Shown one piece after another: positions 45,487 through 54,721 of a stretch of 63,949 bases of DNA. Positions within the stretch are counted from its first letter, which is position 1. Every line of letters begins with the position of its first letter. A program made the translations under genes and the position numbers. Source of the DNA: Oscillospiraceae bacterium (GTDB taxonomy: Bacteria; Bacillota; Clostridia; Oscillospirales; Oscillospiraceae); contig JAETOQ010000007.1 of NCBI GenBank assembly GCA_021771635.1, forward strand, positions 1 through 63,949. The letters are read 5' to 3'. The notes beneath the pieces were generated by a model. The model did no database searches. It was given only the letters and a program-made list of their open reading frames with translations, and was not told the origin of the DNA.

Positions 45487-46638
45487 TTATCCTCCATACT
45501 CCGAGCTGTTGACAAAAGCGGTGTGCTCGGAAAGTGTGGCAAAGAAATGATGCTTGCCGTCCTTCCCCAGGGCATAGTAGTAGTAATTCGACTGCTCGGG
45601 TTCCAGTGCCGCCTCAATGGCGGCCAGGCCGGGATTGGCGATGGGCGTGGGGGGCAGGCCGGCGTATTTGTAGAGATTGTACGGGGAGTCGGTCTGGAGA
45701 TCCTCACTGGTGATGGCGCCCGTATGGTCCGGCAGCGCGTACAGCAGGGAGGCGTCGATCTGCAGCAGGCCATAGGTGCCGCCCTTGTCTCCAGCGCCCT
45801 CCAGACGGTTGTAGATCACGGAGGCGATCAGACCCTGGTCCGTGCCGTCCGTCTCCTTTTCGATCAGGGAGGCGATGGTCATGATCTCTTTCAGGTCATA
45901 TCCCCGGGCCTCCGCCTCGGTCAGCAGCTCATCGTCCAGGCGGCTGTTGAGGGTGGAGATCATCTTGTCCAGCGCCGCGCCGGGCTTTTTCGTGTTGGCG
46001 TAGAACTCATAGGTGTCTGGGAACAGATACCCCTCCAAACGGCTGATGTCCTGGGAGCTGTTGTCGATGAAGGAGTAGTCGAACTTGTAGGTCTTGGCGG
46101 CTTCCAGTAGCGCTTCCTCCGTGCTGACGCCCTTTTCCGCCAGCAGGTGGATGGTCTGGGCCACGGTGTAGCCCTCCGGGATGGTGACGCGCACGGTCTC
46201 TGCATTCATGTTGCCGGAGGAGCTGCGCATCCCCACCACCAGGGCATGGTAGTCCATGTCGGTGTTCAGGTTGTAGGTGCCCATGCCGATCTTCTCGTCG
46301 GCGTTGGATACAGCGGCGTAGAGTTTAAAGAACCACTTATATTTGATCAGTCCTGCTTCCTGCAGCTTCTCGGCGATGGTGCTCACCGAGTCGTCCGCCG
46401 TCACCTCCACGGTGACCGCTGTAATGCTTCCGCGGTTGAAGGCGCAGAGATCGGTGATCAGCAGCCAGCCCACGCCGGCCAGGATCGCCGATGTGAGCAC
46501 CACCAGCAGCAAATACAGCAGCGGGTTCAGATGCCGCCGCTTCTTCCTGCGGCGGGCCGCCGTGTGCTGCTCCACATGTCCGCGGCGGACCTGCTCCGTA
46601 TCCCAGCTGGCGGTATCTCCCTTTTTATAATCAGCCAT
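45487..46638 (-). CDS. mltG: Endolytic transglycosylase MltG
   Basis: Read from ATG 46638 behind GGAGG (383 residues). A cytoplasmic basic tail, one membrane segment (LLYLLLVVLTSAILAGVGWL) and the extracellular domain follow. The LysM-like part has VEVTADDSVSTIAEKLQEAG, and the catalytic part has FPDTYEFYANT, TIASLIEKETDGTDQGLIAS with catalytic Glu, and SPYNLYKYAGLPPTPIANPG. It cuts nascent glycan strands and sets their length. Confidence 0.93.
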   Translation of the reverse strand: MADYKKGDTASWDTEQVRRGHVEQHTAARRRKKRRHLNPLLYLLLVVLTSAILAGVGWLLITDLCAFNRGSITAVTVEVTADDSVSTIAEKLQEAGLIKYKWFFKLYAAVSNADEKIGMGTYNLNTDMDYHALVVGMRSSSGNMNAETVRVTIPEGYTVAQTIHLLAEKGVSTEEALLEAAKTYKFDYSFIDNSSQDISRLEGYLFPDTYEFYANTKKPGAALDKMISTLNSRLDDELLTEAEARGYDLKEIMTIASLIEKETDGTDQGLIASVIYNRLEGAGDKGGTYGLLQIDASLLYALPDHTGAITSEDLQTDSPYNLYKYAGLPPTPIANPGLAAIEAALEPEQSNYYYYALGKDGKHHFFATLSEHTAFVNSSEYGG

Positions 46639-46781
46639 TGAAACCTCCATACTCCCCGTCCCTCTTCGTGGGGGACGGTCCGAATCTTCCTTGCTTCTTG
46701 TCCTTTTTCAGGTTTTTTCAAATGGTCAGGCTCCAAAGAGGTGTCCCGACGCATAGAATGTCTCAAAGTGAGGTGACAATC

Positions 46782-46949
46782 ATGTGCTTTAACAATGGAA
46801 ACAACGACTGCTCCTGCCTGTGGCTCATCATCATCGTCATCCTGCTGGTCTGCTGCTGCGGCGGTTCCATGGGCGGCAGCAACTGCGGCTGCGGCTGTGG
46901 AAACAACTGCGGCTGCAACAACAATAACGACGGGTGCGGCTGCTGCTGA
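46782..46949 (+). CDS. Cys/Gly-rich membrane peptide (HCB protein 13-like)
   Basis: A 55-residue peptide from ATG 46782 behind AGGTG: MCFNNGNNDCSCLWLIIIVI, then LLVCCCGGSMGGSNCGCGCG and a tail of NNCGCN and GCGCC. One membrane segment is followed by a Cys-Gly-rich tail of about 14 cysteines. Such peptides are annotated in Clostridia as chorion class high-cysteine proteins. A sporulation or envelope role is possible; none is established. Confidence 0.75.
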   Translation: MCFNNGNNDCSCLWLIIIVILLVCCCGGSMGGSNCGCGCGNNCGCNNNNDGCGCC

Positions 46950-46961
46950 ACCCCGGAGAAG

Positions 46962-46988
46962 TGGGACGCCATGCGTCCCGCTTTTCCG
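46962..46988 (+). terminator. Terminator after the Cys-rich peptide gene
   Basis: GGGACGC pairs with GCGTCCC around CAT and is followed by GCTTTTCC. Confidence 0.7.
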
Positions 46989-47007
46989 TATGCAAAGCGG
47001 ACAGGCG

Positions 47008-47676
47008 TTACAGCAATTGTCGTTTAACCGTGCGGTAAACCTGGGCGTGGATATCCTCCAGTGTCCGTGGCTCCCCATTTTTCGCGCAGTTGATGACCAG
47101 CCAACCGCACTCCTTCACGATATTCTTCGCGTTCGCGCGGCAGTTTTTCAAATACACCTCATCCTGTTCATGAATATCAGCAGAAGTCCCGGTCGCTTTC
47201 TCCCTCTGCCGCATCATACGCTCCGTGATTTCTGTCGGCATATCCAAGTAAATGACCAAATCCGGCTTCGGCAGCCCCAGAAGTTCGTATTCCAGATGGA
47301 ACAGCCAGTCCAAGTACTGCTTTCGGTCGCTCTTCAGAAGTTTGGATGCCTGGTGGACCGCATTGGAGGTCGTATACCTGTTTGCAATGATCAGGCCGCC
47401 ATTCTCATAAAAGTCTCCCCAGTCCTGCTTATAGGAGGCGTACCGGTCCATGGCGTAAAACATGGACGCGGCGTAGGCGTTCACATCGCCGGGTTTTTTC
47501 CCCAGATTACCGTCCAGATATTCCTGGACCATGGCCGCAGATGGTTTTCCGTACCGTGGAAAGTCGATTTCCCGGAAGGGGATCCCCTCCTCCTCCAGGT
47601 GATGGCACAGCATCCGGGCCTGGGTGGCCTTGCCGGAACCGTCGGTCCCCTCAAATACGATCAGTTTCCCGCTCAT
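47008..47676 (-). CDS. tmk: Thymidylate kinase-type protein
   Basis: The 222-residue protein has the P-loop LIVFEGTDGSGKATQARML, the DR/E motif RYGKPSAAM region, ANRYTTSNAVHQASKL, and LDMPTEITERMMRQREK. It makes dTDP from dTMP. Thr-to-Ala at the end of the P-loop (GKAT) occurs in some members. The start overlaps the stop of the glycosyltransferase gene (ATGA). Confidence 0.9.
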   Translation of the reverse strand: MSGKLIVFEGTDGSGKATQARMLCHHLEEEGIPFREIDFPRYGKPSAAMVQEYLDGNLGKKPGDVNAYAASMFYAMDRYASYKQDWGDFYENGGLIIANRYTTSNAVHQASKLLKSDRKQYLDWLFHLEYELLGLPKPDLVIYLDMPTEITERMMRQREKATGTSADIHEQDEVYLKNCRANAKNIVKECGWLVINCAKNGEPRTLEDIHAQVYRTVKRQLL

Positions 47677-48392
47677 TTCCGTCTCTTCTCCTGTCCCACA
47701 TGCACCAAAAACAGCGGCAGCTTCATCATGCGGCCGATGCGCTTCGGCTCTTTGCACAGCCGGTAAAACCACTCCAAACCATGGTCGCTCCAAAACCTGG
47801 GCGCCCGCTCCACCACGCCCGCGAACACATCCAGGCTGCCGCCCAAGCCACACAGCAGATGGGCGCCGGTGGCGGGGCCGTTTTGTTTCATCCAAAGCTC
47901 CTGCTTCGGCGCGCCCAGGCATACGAACACCACATCCGCGCCGCTCTGTCGGATCGCCTCCGCCACGGGGGCATCCTCCTTAAAATAGCCGTCGTGGCTT
48001 CCGGCGATGACCAGACCGGGATGCTTCTCCGCCAGGTTCTTTGCCGCTGTCTCCGCCACGCCGGGCTTGGCGCCCAGCAGATAGAGGGACAGGCCCTCCC
48101 CTGCCATTCTTTCCATCAAATGGCCGGCGAATTCAATGCCGGGTGTTTTTTCTTTCAGCGGCGTGCCCAGCATGGCCGCGCCCTTGATGACGCCGATGCC
48201 GTCCGGCAGCACCAGGTCCGCGCCGTTTACAGCCGCCTTCGCCGCCGGATCTTCCCGGCAGACCTCCACGATCTCCGGATTGGGCGTCACCACATAGTGG
48301 GCGCCTTCCTCATGGATCAGCGCAAAAGCATGGTCTACCGCCTCCGCCATCGTCACATTGTCGAATCCGACGCCCAAAACGTCGATACGCAT
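47673..48392 (-). CDS. WecG/TagA/CpsF family glycosyltransferase
   Basis: A 239-residue protein with IDVLGVGFDNVTMAEAVDHA, the YVVTPNPEIVE motif, LPDGIGVIKGAAMLGTPLKE and a terminal domain with VFVCLGAPKQELWMKQN and APRFWSDHGLEWFYRL. It adds N-acetylmannosamine or a similar sugar to a lipid-linked acceptor in teichoic-acid or surface-polymer synthesis. It is coupled with tmk. Confidence 0.92.
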   Translation of the reverse strand: MRIDVLGVGFDNVTMAEAVDHAFALIHEEGAHYVVTPNPEIVEVCREDPAAKAAVNGADLVLPDGIGVIKGAAMLGTPLKEKTPGIEFAGHLMERMAGEGLSLYLLGAKPGVAETAAKNLAEKHPGLVIAGSHDGYFKEDAPVAEAIRQSGADVVFVCLGAPKQELWMKQNGPATGAHLLCGLGGSLDVFAGVVERAPRFWSDHGLEWFYRLCKEPKRIGRMMKLPLFLVHVGQEKRRK

Positions 48393-48464
48393 GGAACCAC
48401 CTCACAACATACTCGTACAGTTTTGCATTATATCATATAGGTCGGTCTTTGTCCAATCCCAAAT

Positions 48465-48497
48465 GAAGCGGGGATGCCAAAATGGCCTCCCCGCTTC
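48465..48497 (-). terminator. Terminator of the EamA gene
   Basis: GAAGCGGGGA pairs with TCCCCGCTTC. It lies directly after the stop codon at 48500 when read leftward. Confidence 0.6.
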
Positions 48498-48499
48498 TC

Positions 48500-49417
48500 T
48501 CATTGCTGTTCCAACGCTGTCCGCTTCCGCGGCTCCGGCAGCTGGGCCAGCACCACGGCCACCAGCATCAGCACACACCCGAAATACTCTTTTCCGCTCA
48601 TCTGATCGTGGAGGATGATGGCCCCCGCCAGCGTGGCGAACACGGATTCCAAGCTCAAAAGCAGCGATACCACCGTGGGGTTGGAATCCTTCTGGGCCAG
48701 GATCTGCAGTGTATAGGCCACGCCGCTGGACAGAATACCCACATACAGGATGGGACCGATGCAGATGCGCAATGCCTCCATGGACGGCGACTCCGTGGCC
48801 AGCATCCCGATGGAGGACAGCACCGTCACCACCAAAAACTGGGCGCAGGACAGCTCCACGCCGTCCACCTTTTGGGTGAAGTGGTCAATGACCAGAATAT
48901 GGGCGGAGAAGCAGACGGCACACAGCAGGATGTAAAAATCGCCGCTGGTGATGGTGAAGTCCTCCGTGATGCACAGGCAGTACAATCCCGCCACCGCCAG
49001 GACCACACTGATCCAGATGGTCTTGGGTGCTTTCTTTTTCAGGAAAACGCTGAAGATGGGCACAATAACGATATACAGCGCCGTGATAAAGCCCGCCTTG
49101 CCGCTGGTGGTGGTCTCCAGGCCCTTCTGCTGCAGGTTTGTCGCCACCGTCAGGGCCGCGCCGCAGCAGATGCCGCCGATGATCAGGTCCTTCCGGGAGC
49201 CGGCGGACGCCTCCGCCCCGCCGGAGTCCCGTTTCCGAAGGGCGCGGAACACGGCGCACAGCACCAGCAGAAACAAAAAGGCCACCGCGGACCGGGCCGC
49301 ATTGAAGGTAAAGGGCTCCACATAGTCGGCGCCCACACTTTGTGCCACAAAGGCCGTGCCCCAGATCAGAGCGGCCAGCACCGGCAGCACGTTTTGACGA
49401 ATGCGATTGACTTTCAT
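48500..49417 (-). CDS. EamA/DMT-family transporter
   Basis: Read from ATG 49417 behind GGAG (305 residues). About ten membrane segments in two repeats are seen, including VLPVLAALIWGTAFVAQSVG, GKAGFITALYIVIVPIFSVF and LSSGVAYTLQILAQKDSNPT then VVSLLLSLESVFATLAGAII. It probably exports a metabolite or amino acid; the substrate is unknown. It faces away from the glycosylase gene. Confidence 0.88.
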   Translation of the reverse strand: MKVNRIRQNVLPVLAALIWGTAFVAQSVGADYVEPFTFNAARSAVAFLFLLVLCAVFRALRKRDSGGAEASAGSRKDLIIGGICCGAALTVATNLQQKGLETTTSGKAGFITALYIVIVPIFSVFLKKKAPKTIWISVVLAVAGLYCLCITEDFTITSGDFYILLCAVCFSAHILVIDHFTQKVDGVELSCAQFLVVTVLSSIGMLATESPSMEALRICIGPILYVGILSSGVAYTLQILAQKDSNPTVVSLLLSLESVFATLAGAIILHDQMSGKEYFGCVLMLVAVVLAQLPEPRKRTALEQQ

Positions 49418-49501
49418 TGCACTTGCTCCAATTTCTATTCCATGGTATACTCTGTGATATGCTATCACAACAAATTGGTATTTTAACACCGGGGTGAAAA
49501 A

Positions 49502-50119
49502 ATGACAAGGCTTTCCCGTGAATTCTATGCCGGCGATACGGTGGAGGCCGCCCGAAAGCTCCTGGGCAAATATCTGGTCCGGATGCTGGACGGCGAACCC
49601 CTGGTTGGCCGCATCACGGAGACGGAGGCCTATATCGGCCGCTGTGACAAGGCCTGCCATGCCTACCATTACCGGAGGACCGGCCGCACCGATGTTCTAT
49701 TCGGCCCGCCGGGCCATGCCTATATCTATTTCATCTACGGCATGTACCACTGTCTGAATTTCGTGACAGAGCCGGAGGGGGAGCCCGCCGCCGTTCTCAT
49801 CCGGGCGGTGGAGCCTGCCGCCGGCATCAGGACGATCCGCCGCCTGCGGTTTGGGGACAGGCCCATGACCCCTTACCGGAAAAAGAATTTCATGAACGGC
49901 CCAGGCAAGGTCTGCCAGGGGCTGGGGCTGACAACGGCGGAAAACCGGCTGGACCTGACAGGAGATGTCCTGTTCGTCTGTGAGGCTCTGACGGATATCG
50001 GGCTTCCATGTCCAAGTCCGCCAAAGGAACGGATGCGCTCCGGCCCCCGTGTCGGCATCGACTACGCGGAGGAGGCCAGGGACTTTCCCTGGCGCTTCTG
50101 GCTGGAAAAGGAGGAGTGA
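49502..50119 (+). CDS. DNA-3-methyladenine glycosylase (AAG type)
   Basis: A 205-residue protein with LSREFYAGDTVEAARKLLGK, ITETEAYIGRCDKACHAYHY (catalytic Glu), RTDVLFGPPGHAYIYFIYGM and the active-site NGPGKVCQGLGLT. It removes alkylated and deaminated purines in base-excision repair. The following HAD gene starts two bases after its stop. Confidence 0.93.
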   Translation: MTRLSREFYAGDTVEAARKLLGKYLVRMLDGEPLVGRITETEAYIGRCDKACHAYHYRRTGRTDVLFGPPGHAYIYFIYGMYHCLNFVTEPEGEPAAVLIRAVEPAAGIRTIRRLRFGDRPMTPYRKKNFMNGPGKVCQGLGLTTAENRLDLTGDVLFVCEALTDIGLPCPSPPKERMRSGPRVGIDYAEEARDFPWRFWLEKEE

Positions 50120-50121
50120 TC

Positions 50122-50775
50122 ATGTTTTTATTCGATATGGACGGCACCCTCATCGACTCCAACGGCGTTTGGAAAGAGGTGGACCGGGAGTTCCTGGCCC
50201 GGCGGGGCATGCCCTATACCCACGCCTACTATGAGGGCGTGGCCCACACCATCCTCCCCCTGGCCGCCCAGTTCACCAAGGAATACTGCCATCTGGAGGA
50301 GTCCTGCGAGGACATCATTGCCGAGTGGATGGAGATGGCCAAGGATGCCTACGCCCATGTCACGGTGAAGCCCGGTGTCCGGGCCTATCTGAGGCAGTGC
50401 AGAGCCGAGGGGCGGCGGATGGCGGTGGTCACCTCCAGCGTGCCGGAGCACTGCCGCACGGCGCTGAAAAATCTGGACCTGGAGAAGTATTTCGACAACA
50501 TCACCTTTGCCCAGCGGCTGGGGCTGGAGAAGAAAAAGCCGGACGTATGGCTGGCGGCGGCTAGGGAAAACGGCGTCCGCCCCGAGGACTGCACCATTTT
50601 TGACGACAGTCTTGCCGCCTGCTGGGGCGCCCGGGCCGCGAAAATGCGGGTGGTGGGCGTGTACGACGGGTTCTTCGCCCAGGACGAGAAAGAGATGCGG
50701 AGCTTCTGCGACGTGTATATCAAGAGCTTTGAGGAGCTTTTATGGCTGCCTGAGCGGAAAGCGCGGCGGAAATGA
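50122..50775 (+). CDS. HAD-family phosphatase
   Basis: The 217-residue protein starts with FLFDMDGTLIDSNGVW (nucleophile and acid Asp), has motif II in MAVVTSSVPEHC, motif III Lys in GLEKKKPDVWL and motif IV in CTIFDDSLAACWGARA. A helical cap lies between motifs I and II, as in phosphoglycolate-type phosphatases. The substrate is unknown. The gene is coupled on both sides. Confidence 0.88.
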   Translation: MFLFDMDGTLIDSNGVWKEVDREFLARRGMPYTHAYYEGVAHTILPLAAQFTKEYCHLEESCEDIIAEWMEMAKDAYAHVTVKPGVRAYLRQCRAEGRRMAVVTSSVPEHCRTALKNLDLEKYFDNITFAQRLGLEKKKPDVWLAAARENGVRPEDCTIFDDSLAACWGARAAKMRVVGVYDGFFAQDEKEMRSFCDVYIKSFEELLWLPERKARRK

Positions 50776-51398
50776 ACGGCGCCATGGCAGGTTCCATCCA
50801 ACAGGCCCTGCTGGACGCCCGTGACCAAGACGGCCAGATGGAATTTCTGGACTTTGACCATATGCCGGCGGAAGGACTGGATCTTTCAGAGCTGACCTGC
50901 AAACAGGTGACATTTCATGCCTGCCGGTTTACGGGCTGTGATTTCAGCAAAACCGGCTTTTACAGCTGTACCTTCACGGACTGCCAATTCGCGGACTGCC
51001 GCTTTTTCGCCAGCTTTTGGAAACAGTCCCGGATCATCGGCTGCAAGGGTGACGGCGGGGATTTCCGCAAGAGCCGCCTGAAAGAGTGCGCCTTGAACGG
51101 CGCGGTATTCCGCTACGCCAATTTCACCAACACCGTGTGGGAGCGCACCGTCCTCACGGACTGTAATTTCACGGGAGCCGCGCTGTCGGAGAGCAAGATC
51201 GTCAAGGTGACCTTTGAAAAGGTGGATCTCACCGGGGCGGAACTCTTCCGGACGAGTCTGAAGGGATGCGATCTCTCCTCCTGCACCCTGGACCGTATCG
51301 CGCTGTCGGAGACCTGCGCGGAGCTGAAAGGTGCCAAAATCGACGCCAGCCAGGCCCCCGTGGTGGCCCGGATTCTGGGGATTGAAGTTTCGCCCTAG
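50772..51398 (+). CDS. Pentapeptide-repeat protein
   Basis: A 208-residue protein built from A(D/N)LXX-like five-residue repeats: ELTCKQVTFHACRFTGCDFS, then CTFTDCQFADCRFFASFWKQ and DFRKSRLKECALNGAVFRYA. They form a right-handed quadrilateral helix. Some relatives (Qnr) mimic DNA and protect gyrase, but this one has no known role. The start overlaps the HAD gene (ATGA). Confidence 0.9.
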   Translation: MNGAMAGSIQQALLDARDQDGQMEFLDFDHMPAEGLDLSELTCKQVTFHACRFTGCDFSKTGFYSCTFTDCQFADCRFFASFWKQSRIIGCKGDGGDFRKSRLKECALNGAVFRYANFTNTVWERTVLTDCNFTGAALSESKIVKVTFEKVDLTGAELFRTSLKGCDLSSCTLDRIALSETCAELKGAKIDASQAPVVARILGIEVSP

Positions 51399-51498
51399 CA
51401 TAAATCTGGCGGAAACCGGCTCCGCAAAGAATCTTTGCTTGTGCGCAAAATCGTTTTATGATACGCTTTTTTCAGCTTGAAGCAAGGAGCTGACGCCC

Positions 51499-51996
51499 AT
51501 GTTCTCCAGAAAATTCAATATTGTCGGAGCATGTATTTCCAGAGAGCGCAAAAAGGCCGGCCTGTCCCAGGAGGCACTGGCGGAGAAGCTCCATGTCACA
51601 CGGCAGACCATCTCAAACTGGGAGAGCGGAAAGTCCCTGCCGGACATTGAGAGCCTGAAAACTCTGGCCCAGGCGCTGAACGTTCCCATTGAGCGGCTGA
51701 TCTATGAGAAACAGACAGCACAGGAAGAGCAGCCCCCTGACACGCTCCTTGCCGCTTTGTCTGAGGATTTCGCGCTGGATATCTGGTGCCGCAGGCTGGG
51801 TATTTTCGTTTTGGCCTGGGGGCTTTTCTCTGGAATCAGCGCGGGAAGTGGTGTCATGCAGACAGGCGAAAACAGTGTCAGCTTTGCCTTTGATTGGTCG
51901 GGTGCCTTTTCGGTCTGGTATCTCGCCGTCATCCGGGGCACGCTTCTGCTGGGGATTTCCAAAATTTTGACACTTCTAATAAATAAGGAGCCGTGA
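51499..51996 (+). CDS. XRE regulator with membrane segments
   Basis: A 165-residue protein. The helix-turn-helix (IVGACISRERKKAGLSQEAL then HVTRQTISNWESGKSLPDIE) is at the N-terminus, followed by a linker and two hydrophobic segments near LGIFVLAWGLFSGISAG and WYLAVIRGTLLLGISKILTL. It is probably a membrane-tethered regulator. It is preceded by a short intergenic region and ends in a shared terminator. Confidence 0.8.
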   Translation: MFSRKFNIVGACISRERKKAGLSQEALAEKLHVTRQTISNWESGKSLPDIESLKTLAQALNVPIERLIYEKQTAQEEQPPDTLLAALSEDFALDIWCRRLGIFVLAWGLFSGISAGSGVMQTGENSVSFAFDWSGAFSVWYLAVIRGTLLLGISKILTLLINKEP

Positions 51997-52016
51997 AACA
52001 CTCACGGCTCCTTTTC
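51985..52016. terminator. Bidirectional terminator between the XRE and pcrA genes
   Basis: AAGGAGCCGTGA (51985-51996) pairs with TCACGGCTCCTT (52002-52013) and is flanked by AT-rich sequence on both sides. The XRE stop codon is inside the stem, and pcrA ends at 52017. Confidence 0.85.
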
Positions 52017-54530
52017 TCATAGCTTTTTCATATGGCTCCCTGCGGATTTCAGCATCAGCTTCTTGGTGCCCACCTTGTCAAAGGCCACCTCCACCAGGGC
52101 ATCGCCGCCCATGGGCCGGATGGACAGCACCATGCCCTTTCCAAAGGCGGTGTGCTCCACCATCTCCCCCTGAGTGAGCTGCATCATAGGCGCGGGGGGA
52201 GCGGCATTCCGACGCACCGAGGCCAGAGGCCGCTGCGCCGAGGGCTTTGCCTCCCGGTATGTATGGACGCTGCCGTTCTCCCGGGGACCGCCGCTGGTGT
52301 AGATGCCGGTGGAGGGCCGGGCGGGCCGCTGGGAATACCCGCCGCCAAAGCCGCCGTAGGACGCGCCGCCCTCCCAGCGGCCGCCGGTGCCGTCCCCCTC
52401 CATGCCGCCGAAACGGGGTTCCGGCTTGCTCTCCCAGCGCATGTTCTCCTCCGGGATCTCGTCCAGGAACCGGGAGGACTTGTTGGCGCTGGTGCGGCCG
52501 TAGAGCATCCGCTGACGGCAGTTGGTGAGTGTCAGCTTCTCCTTGGCCCGGGTCATGGCAACGTAGCAAAGCCGCCGCTCCTCCTCCAGCTCCTCCTCGT
52601 CATACTGGGCGGAGCTGCCGGGGAAGATGCCCTCCTCCATACCCACCACGTAGACGGTGGGAAATTCCAGGCCCTTGGCGGAGTGGATGGTCATCATGGT
52701 CACGCAGTTGTCATCCGCCTCCACGCTGTCCAGGTCCGTATAGAGGGCGATCTCATTGAGGAAGCCGGACAGGGTGGCATCCTCCGGGTCCTGCTCCAAA
52801 AAGCCCAGGATGTTGGACTTCAGCTCCTGGACGTTTTCGATGCGGCCCCGGCTCTCCATGTCGTTCTTCTCCTCCAGAGACTTTACATAGCCGGTCTGAT
52901 CGCACACGGCGTCGTAGAACTCCGGCAGGGCCAGCTCCGCTCCCCGGCGGCGGAGGCCGTCGATCAGGTCCGCGAATTTTATCAGCTTGGAGGCCGGGCT
53001 TTTCAGCTCCGGGAACAGGTCCGCGTTGCGGATGATCTCATACAGCGACACGCCCTGGGCCTCCGCCAGTGCCGCCACCTTGTCCATCGTCGTGGCGCCG
53101 ATGCCCCGGGCGGGGTTGTTGATGATGCGCCGCAGGCGCAGGTCGTCCAGGGGGTTGTTCAGCACGCACAGGTAAGCCAGCATGTCCTTGACCTCGGCCC
53201 GGTCAAAGAACTTCATGCCCCCCACCACCTTATAGGGGATGGCGTTGCGCTTCATGGCGTATTCCAGGGCGTTGGACTGGGCGTTCATGCGGTAAAGGAC
53301 CGCGGTATCCCGGAAGTTCCGGCCCCGGTTCACCCCCATGAGGATGTCCCCCACCACGTAGTTGGCCTCGTCGCTCTCGTTGAAGGTGGTCTTGACGGTT
53401 ACCACGTCGCCATTTCCATTGTCCGTCCACAGCGTCTTGCCCTTGCGGCCCAGGTTGTTGCGGATGACGGCGTTGGCCGCGTCCAAAATGTTCTGGGTGG
53501 AGCGGTAGTTCTGCTCCAGGCGGATGACACGGGCGTTTTTGTACTGCTTTTCAAAGTTCAGGATGTTCTCGATATTGGCGCCCCGGAAGCGGTAGATGGA
53601 CTGGTCGTCATCGCCCACCACGCAGAGGTTCTTCCGCCCTCCGGCCAGCAGGCTGGTCAGCAGGTATTGCAAATGGTTGGTGTCCTGATACTCGTCCACC
53701 AGCACGTAGCGGAACTTATTCTGGTAATAGGCCAGCACATCCGGCTCCTGCTGGAGGAGGGTGACGGTGTGGTAGATGATGTCGTCAAAGTCCAGAGCAT
53801 TGGCGGCCCGGAGCTTTTTGACATAGGCCTCATAGATCTTGGCAATGCGGGAGAGCTTCCAGTCATTGGACTTCTCCGCCCGCCGGGCGAAATCCGCCGG
53901 ACTCTCGTACTTGTCCTTGGAGCTGCTGATGATGGAGAGGATGCTCTTGGGCTGAAAGGTTTTCTCGTCCAGGTTCTTTTCCTTCAGGATGTCCTTGATG
54001 ACACGCTTGGAGTCATCGGTGTCGTAGATGGTAAAATCCTTGTCAAAACCGATGCGGTCGATGTCCCGACGCAGGATGCGGACACAGGCGGAGTGAAAAG
54101 TGGAGGCCCAGACATCGTTGGCCGGGGGACCGAGGCGGGCCGCCAGACGGTCCTTCAGCTCTCCCGCCGCCTTGTTGGTAAAGGTGATGGCGATGATCTC
54201 CCAGGGGCGGGGCACGTCCACGGCGCACAGGCGGCGGGCCCGATGCTTCTCCAGTTCATCGGGGTGCTCCGGATAGCTTTCCAAAAAGGCCAGATCCTCC
54301 TCCGTGGCCTGCTCCGGCACAAAGTCGGAGTCGCTGCCCCGGCCATAGGTCAGCAGGTTGTACACCCGCTGGATCAGGACGGTGGTCTTGCCGCTGCCCG
54401 CCCCCGCCAGCAGGAGGAGGGGCCCCTCCGTGGTCATGGCGGCCTGCCGCTGCATGGGGTTCAGCCGCTGGAGATCCCGGGCGATGACGGCCTTCCGGGC
54501 GGCGATATAGCGTTCGTTGAAATCAGTCAT
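52017..54530 (-). CDS. pcrA: UvrD/PcrA-type DNA helicase
   Basis: The 837-residue SF1 helicase has Walker A LLLAGAGSGKTTVLIQRVYN, motif Ia IIAITFTNKAAGELKDRLA, motif II YVLVDEYQDTNHLQYLL and motif III VVGDDDQSIYRFRGA. Motif IV is at VIRLEQNYRSTQNILDAANA, and motifs V/VI include TIHSAKGLEFPTVYVVGMEE and CYVAMTRAKEKLTLT. The C-terminal 130 residues are Gly/Arg-rich. PcrA unwinds DNA in repair and plasmid replication. Confidence 0.95.
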   Translation of the reverse strand: MTDFNERYIAARKAVIARDLQRLNPMQRQAAMTTEGPLLLLAGAGSGKTTVLIQRVYNLLTYGRGSDSDFVPEQATEEDLAFLESYPEHPDELEKHRARRLCAVDVPRPWEIIAITFTNKAAGELKDRLAARLGPPANDVWASTFHSACVRILRRDIDRIGFDKDFTIYDTDDSKRVIKDILKEKNLDEKTFQPKSILSIISSSKDKYESPADFARRAEKSNDWKLSRIAKIYEAYVKKLRAANALDFDDIIYHTVTLLQQEPDVLAYYQNKFRYVLVDEYQDTNHLQYLLTSLLAGGRKNLCVVGDDDQSIYRFRGANIENILNFEKQYKNARVIRLEQNYRSTQNILDAANAVIRNNLGRKGKTLWTDNGNGDVVTVKTTFNESDEANYVVGDILMGVNRGRNFRDTAVLYRMNAQSNALEYAMKRNAIPYKVVGGMKFFDRAEVKDMLAYLCVLNNPLDDLRLRRIINNPARGIGATTMDKVAALAEAQGVSLYEIIRNADLFPELKSPASKLIKFADLIDGLRRRGAELALPEFYDAVCDQTGYVKSLEEKNDMESRGRIENVQELKSNILGFLEQDPEDATLSGFLNEIALYTDLDSVEADDNCVTMMTIHSAKGLEFPTVYVVGMEEGIFPGSSAQYDEEELEEERRLCYVAMTRAKEKLTLTNCRQRMLYGRTSANKSSRFLDEIPEENMRWESKPEPRFGGMEGDGTGGRWEGGASYGGFGGGYSQRPARPSTGIYTSGGPRENGSVHTYREAKPSAQRPLASVRRNAAPPAPMMQLTQGEMVEHTAFGKGMVLSIRPMGGDALVEVAFDKVGTKKLMLKSAGSHMKKL

Positions 54531-54721
54531 ATGTTCACCAGTTTTCTCTAGTCTCGGAATTTAATTGTAGGCCAAAATCCGCCGGAGGTCAACCCGGAAC
54601 GATGATCTGCTTGTGTTTTTCCAACACATCATCTGACGGTTTCAGCAGACTGGCCCTTCCATTTTTCCTCTGTTTCAGGTATACTGTCAGCAGGATCGAT
54701 CTGTAAACAGGAGGAATTATT

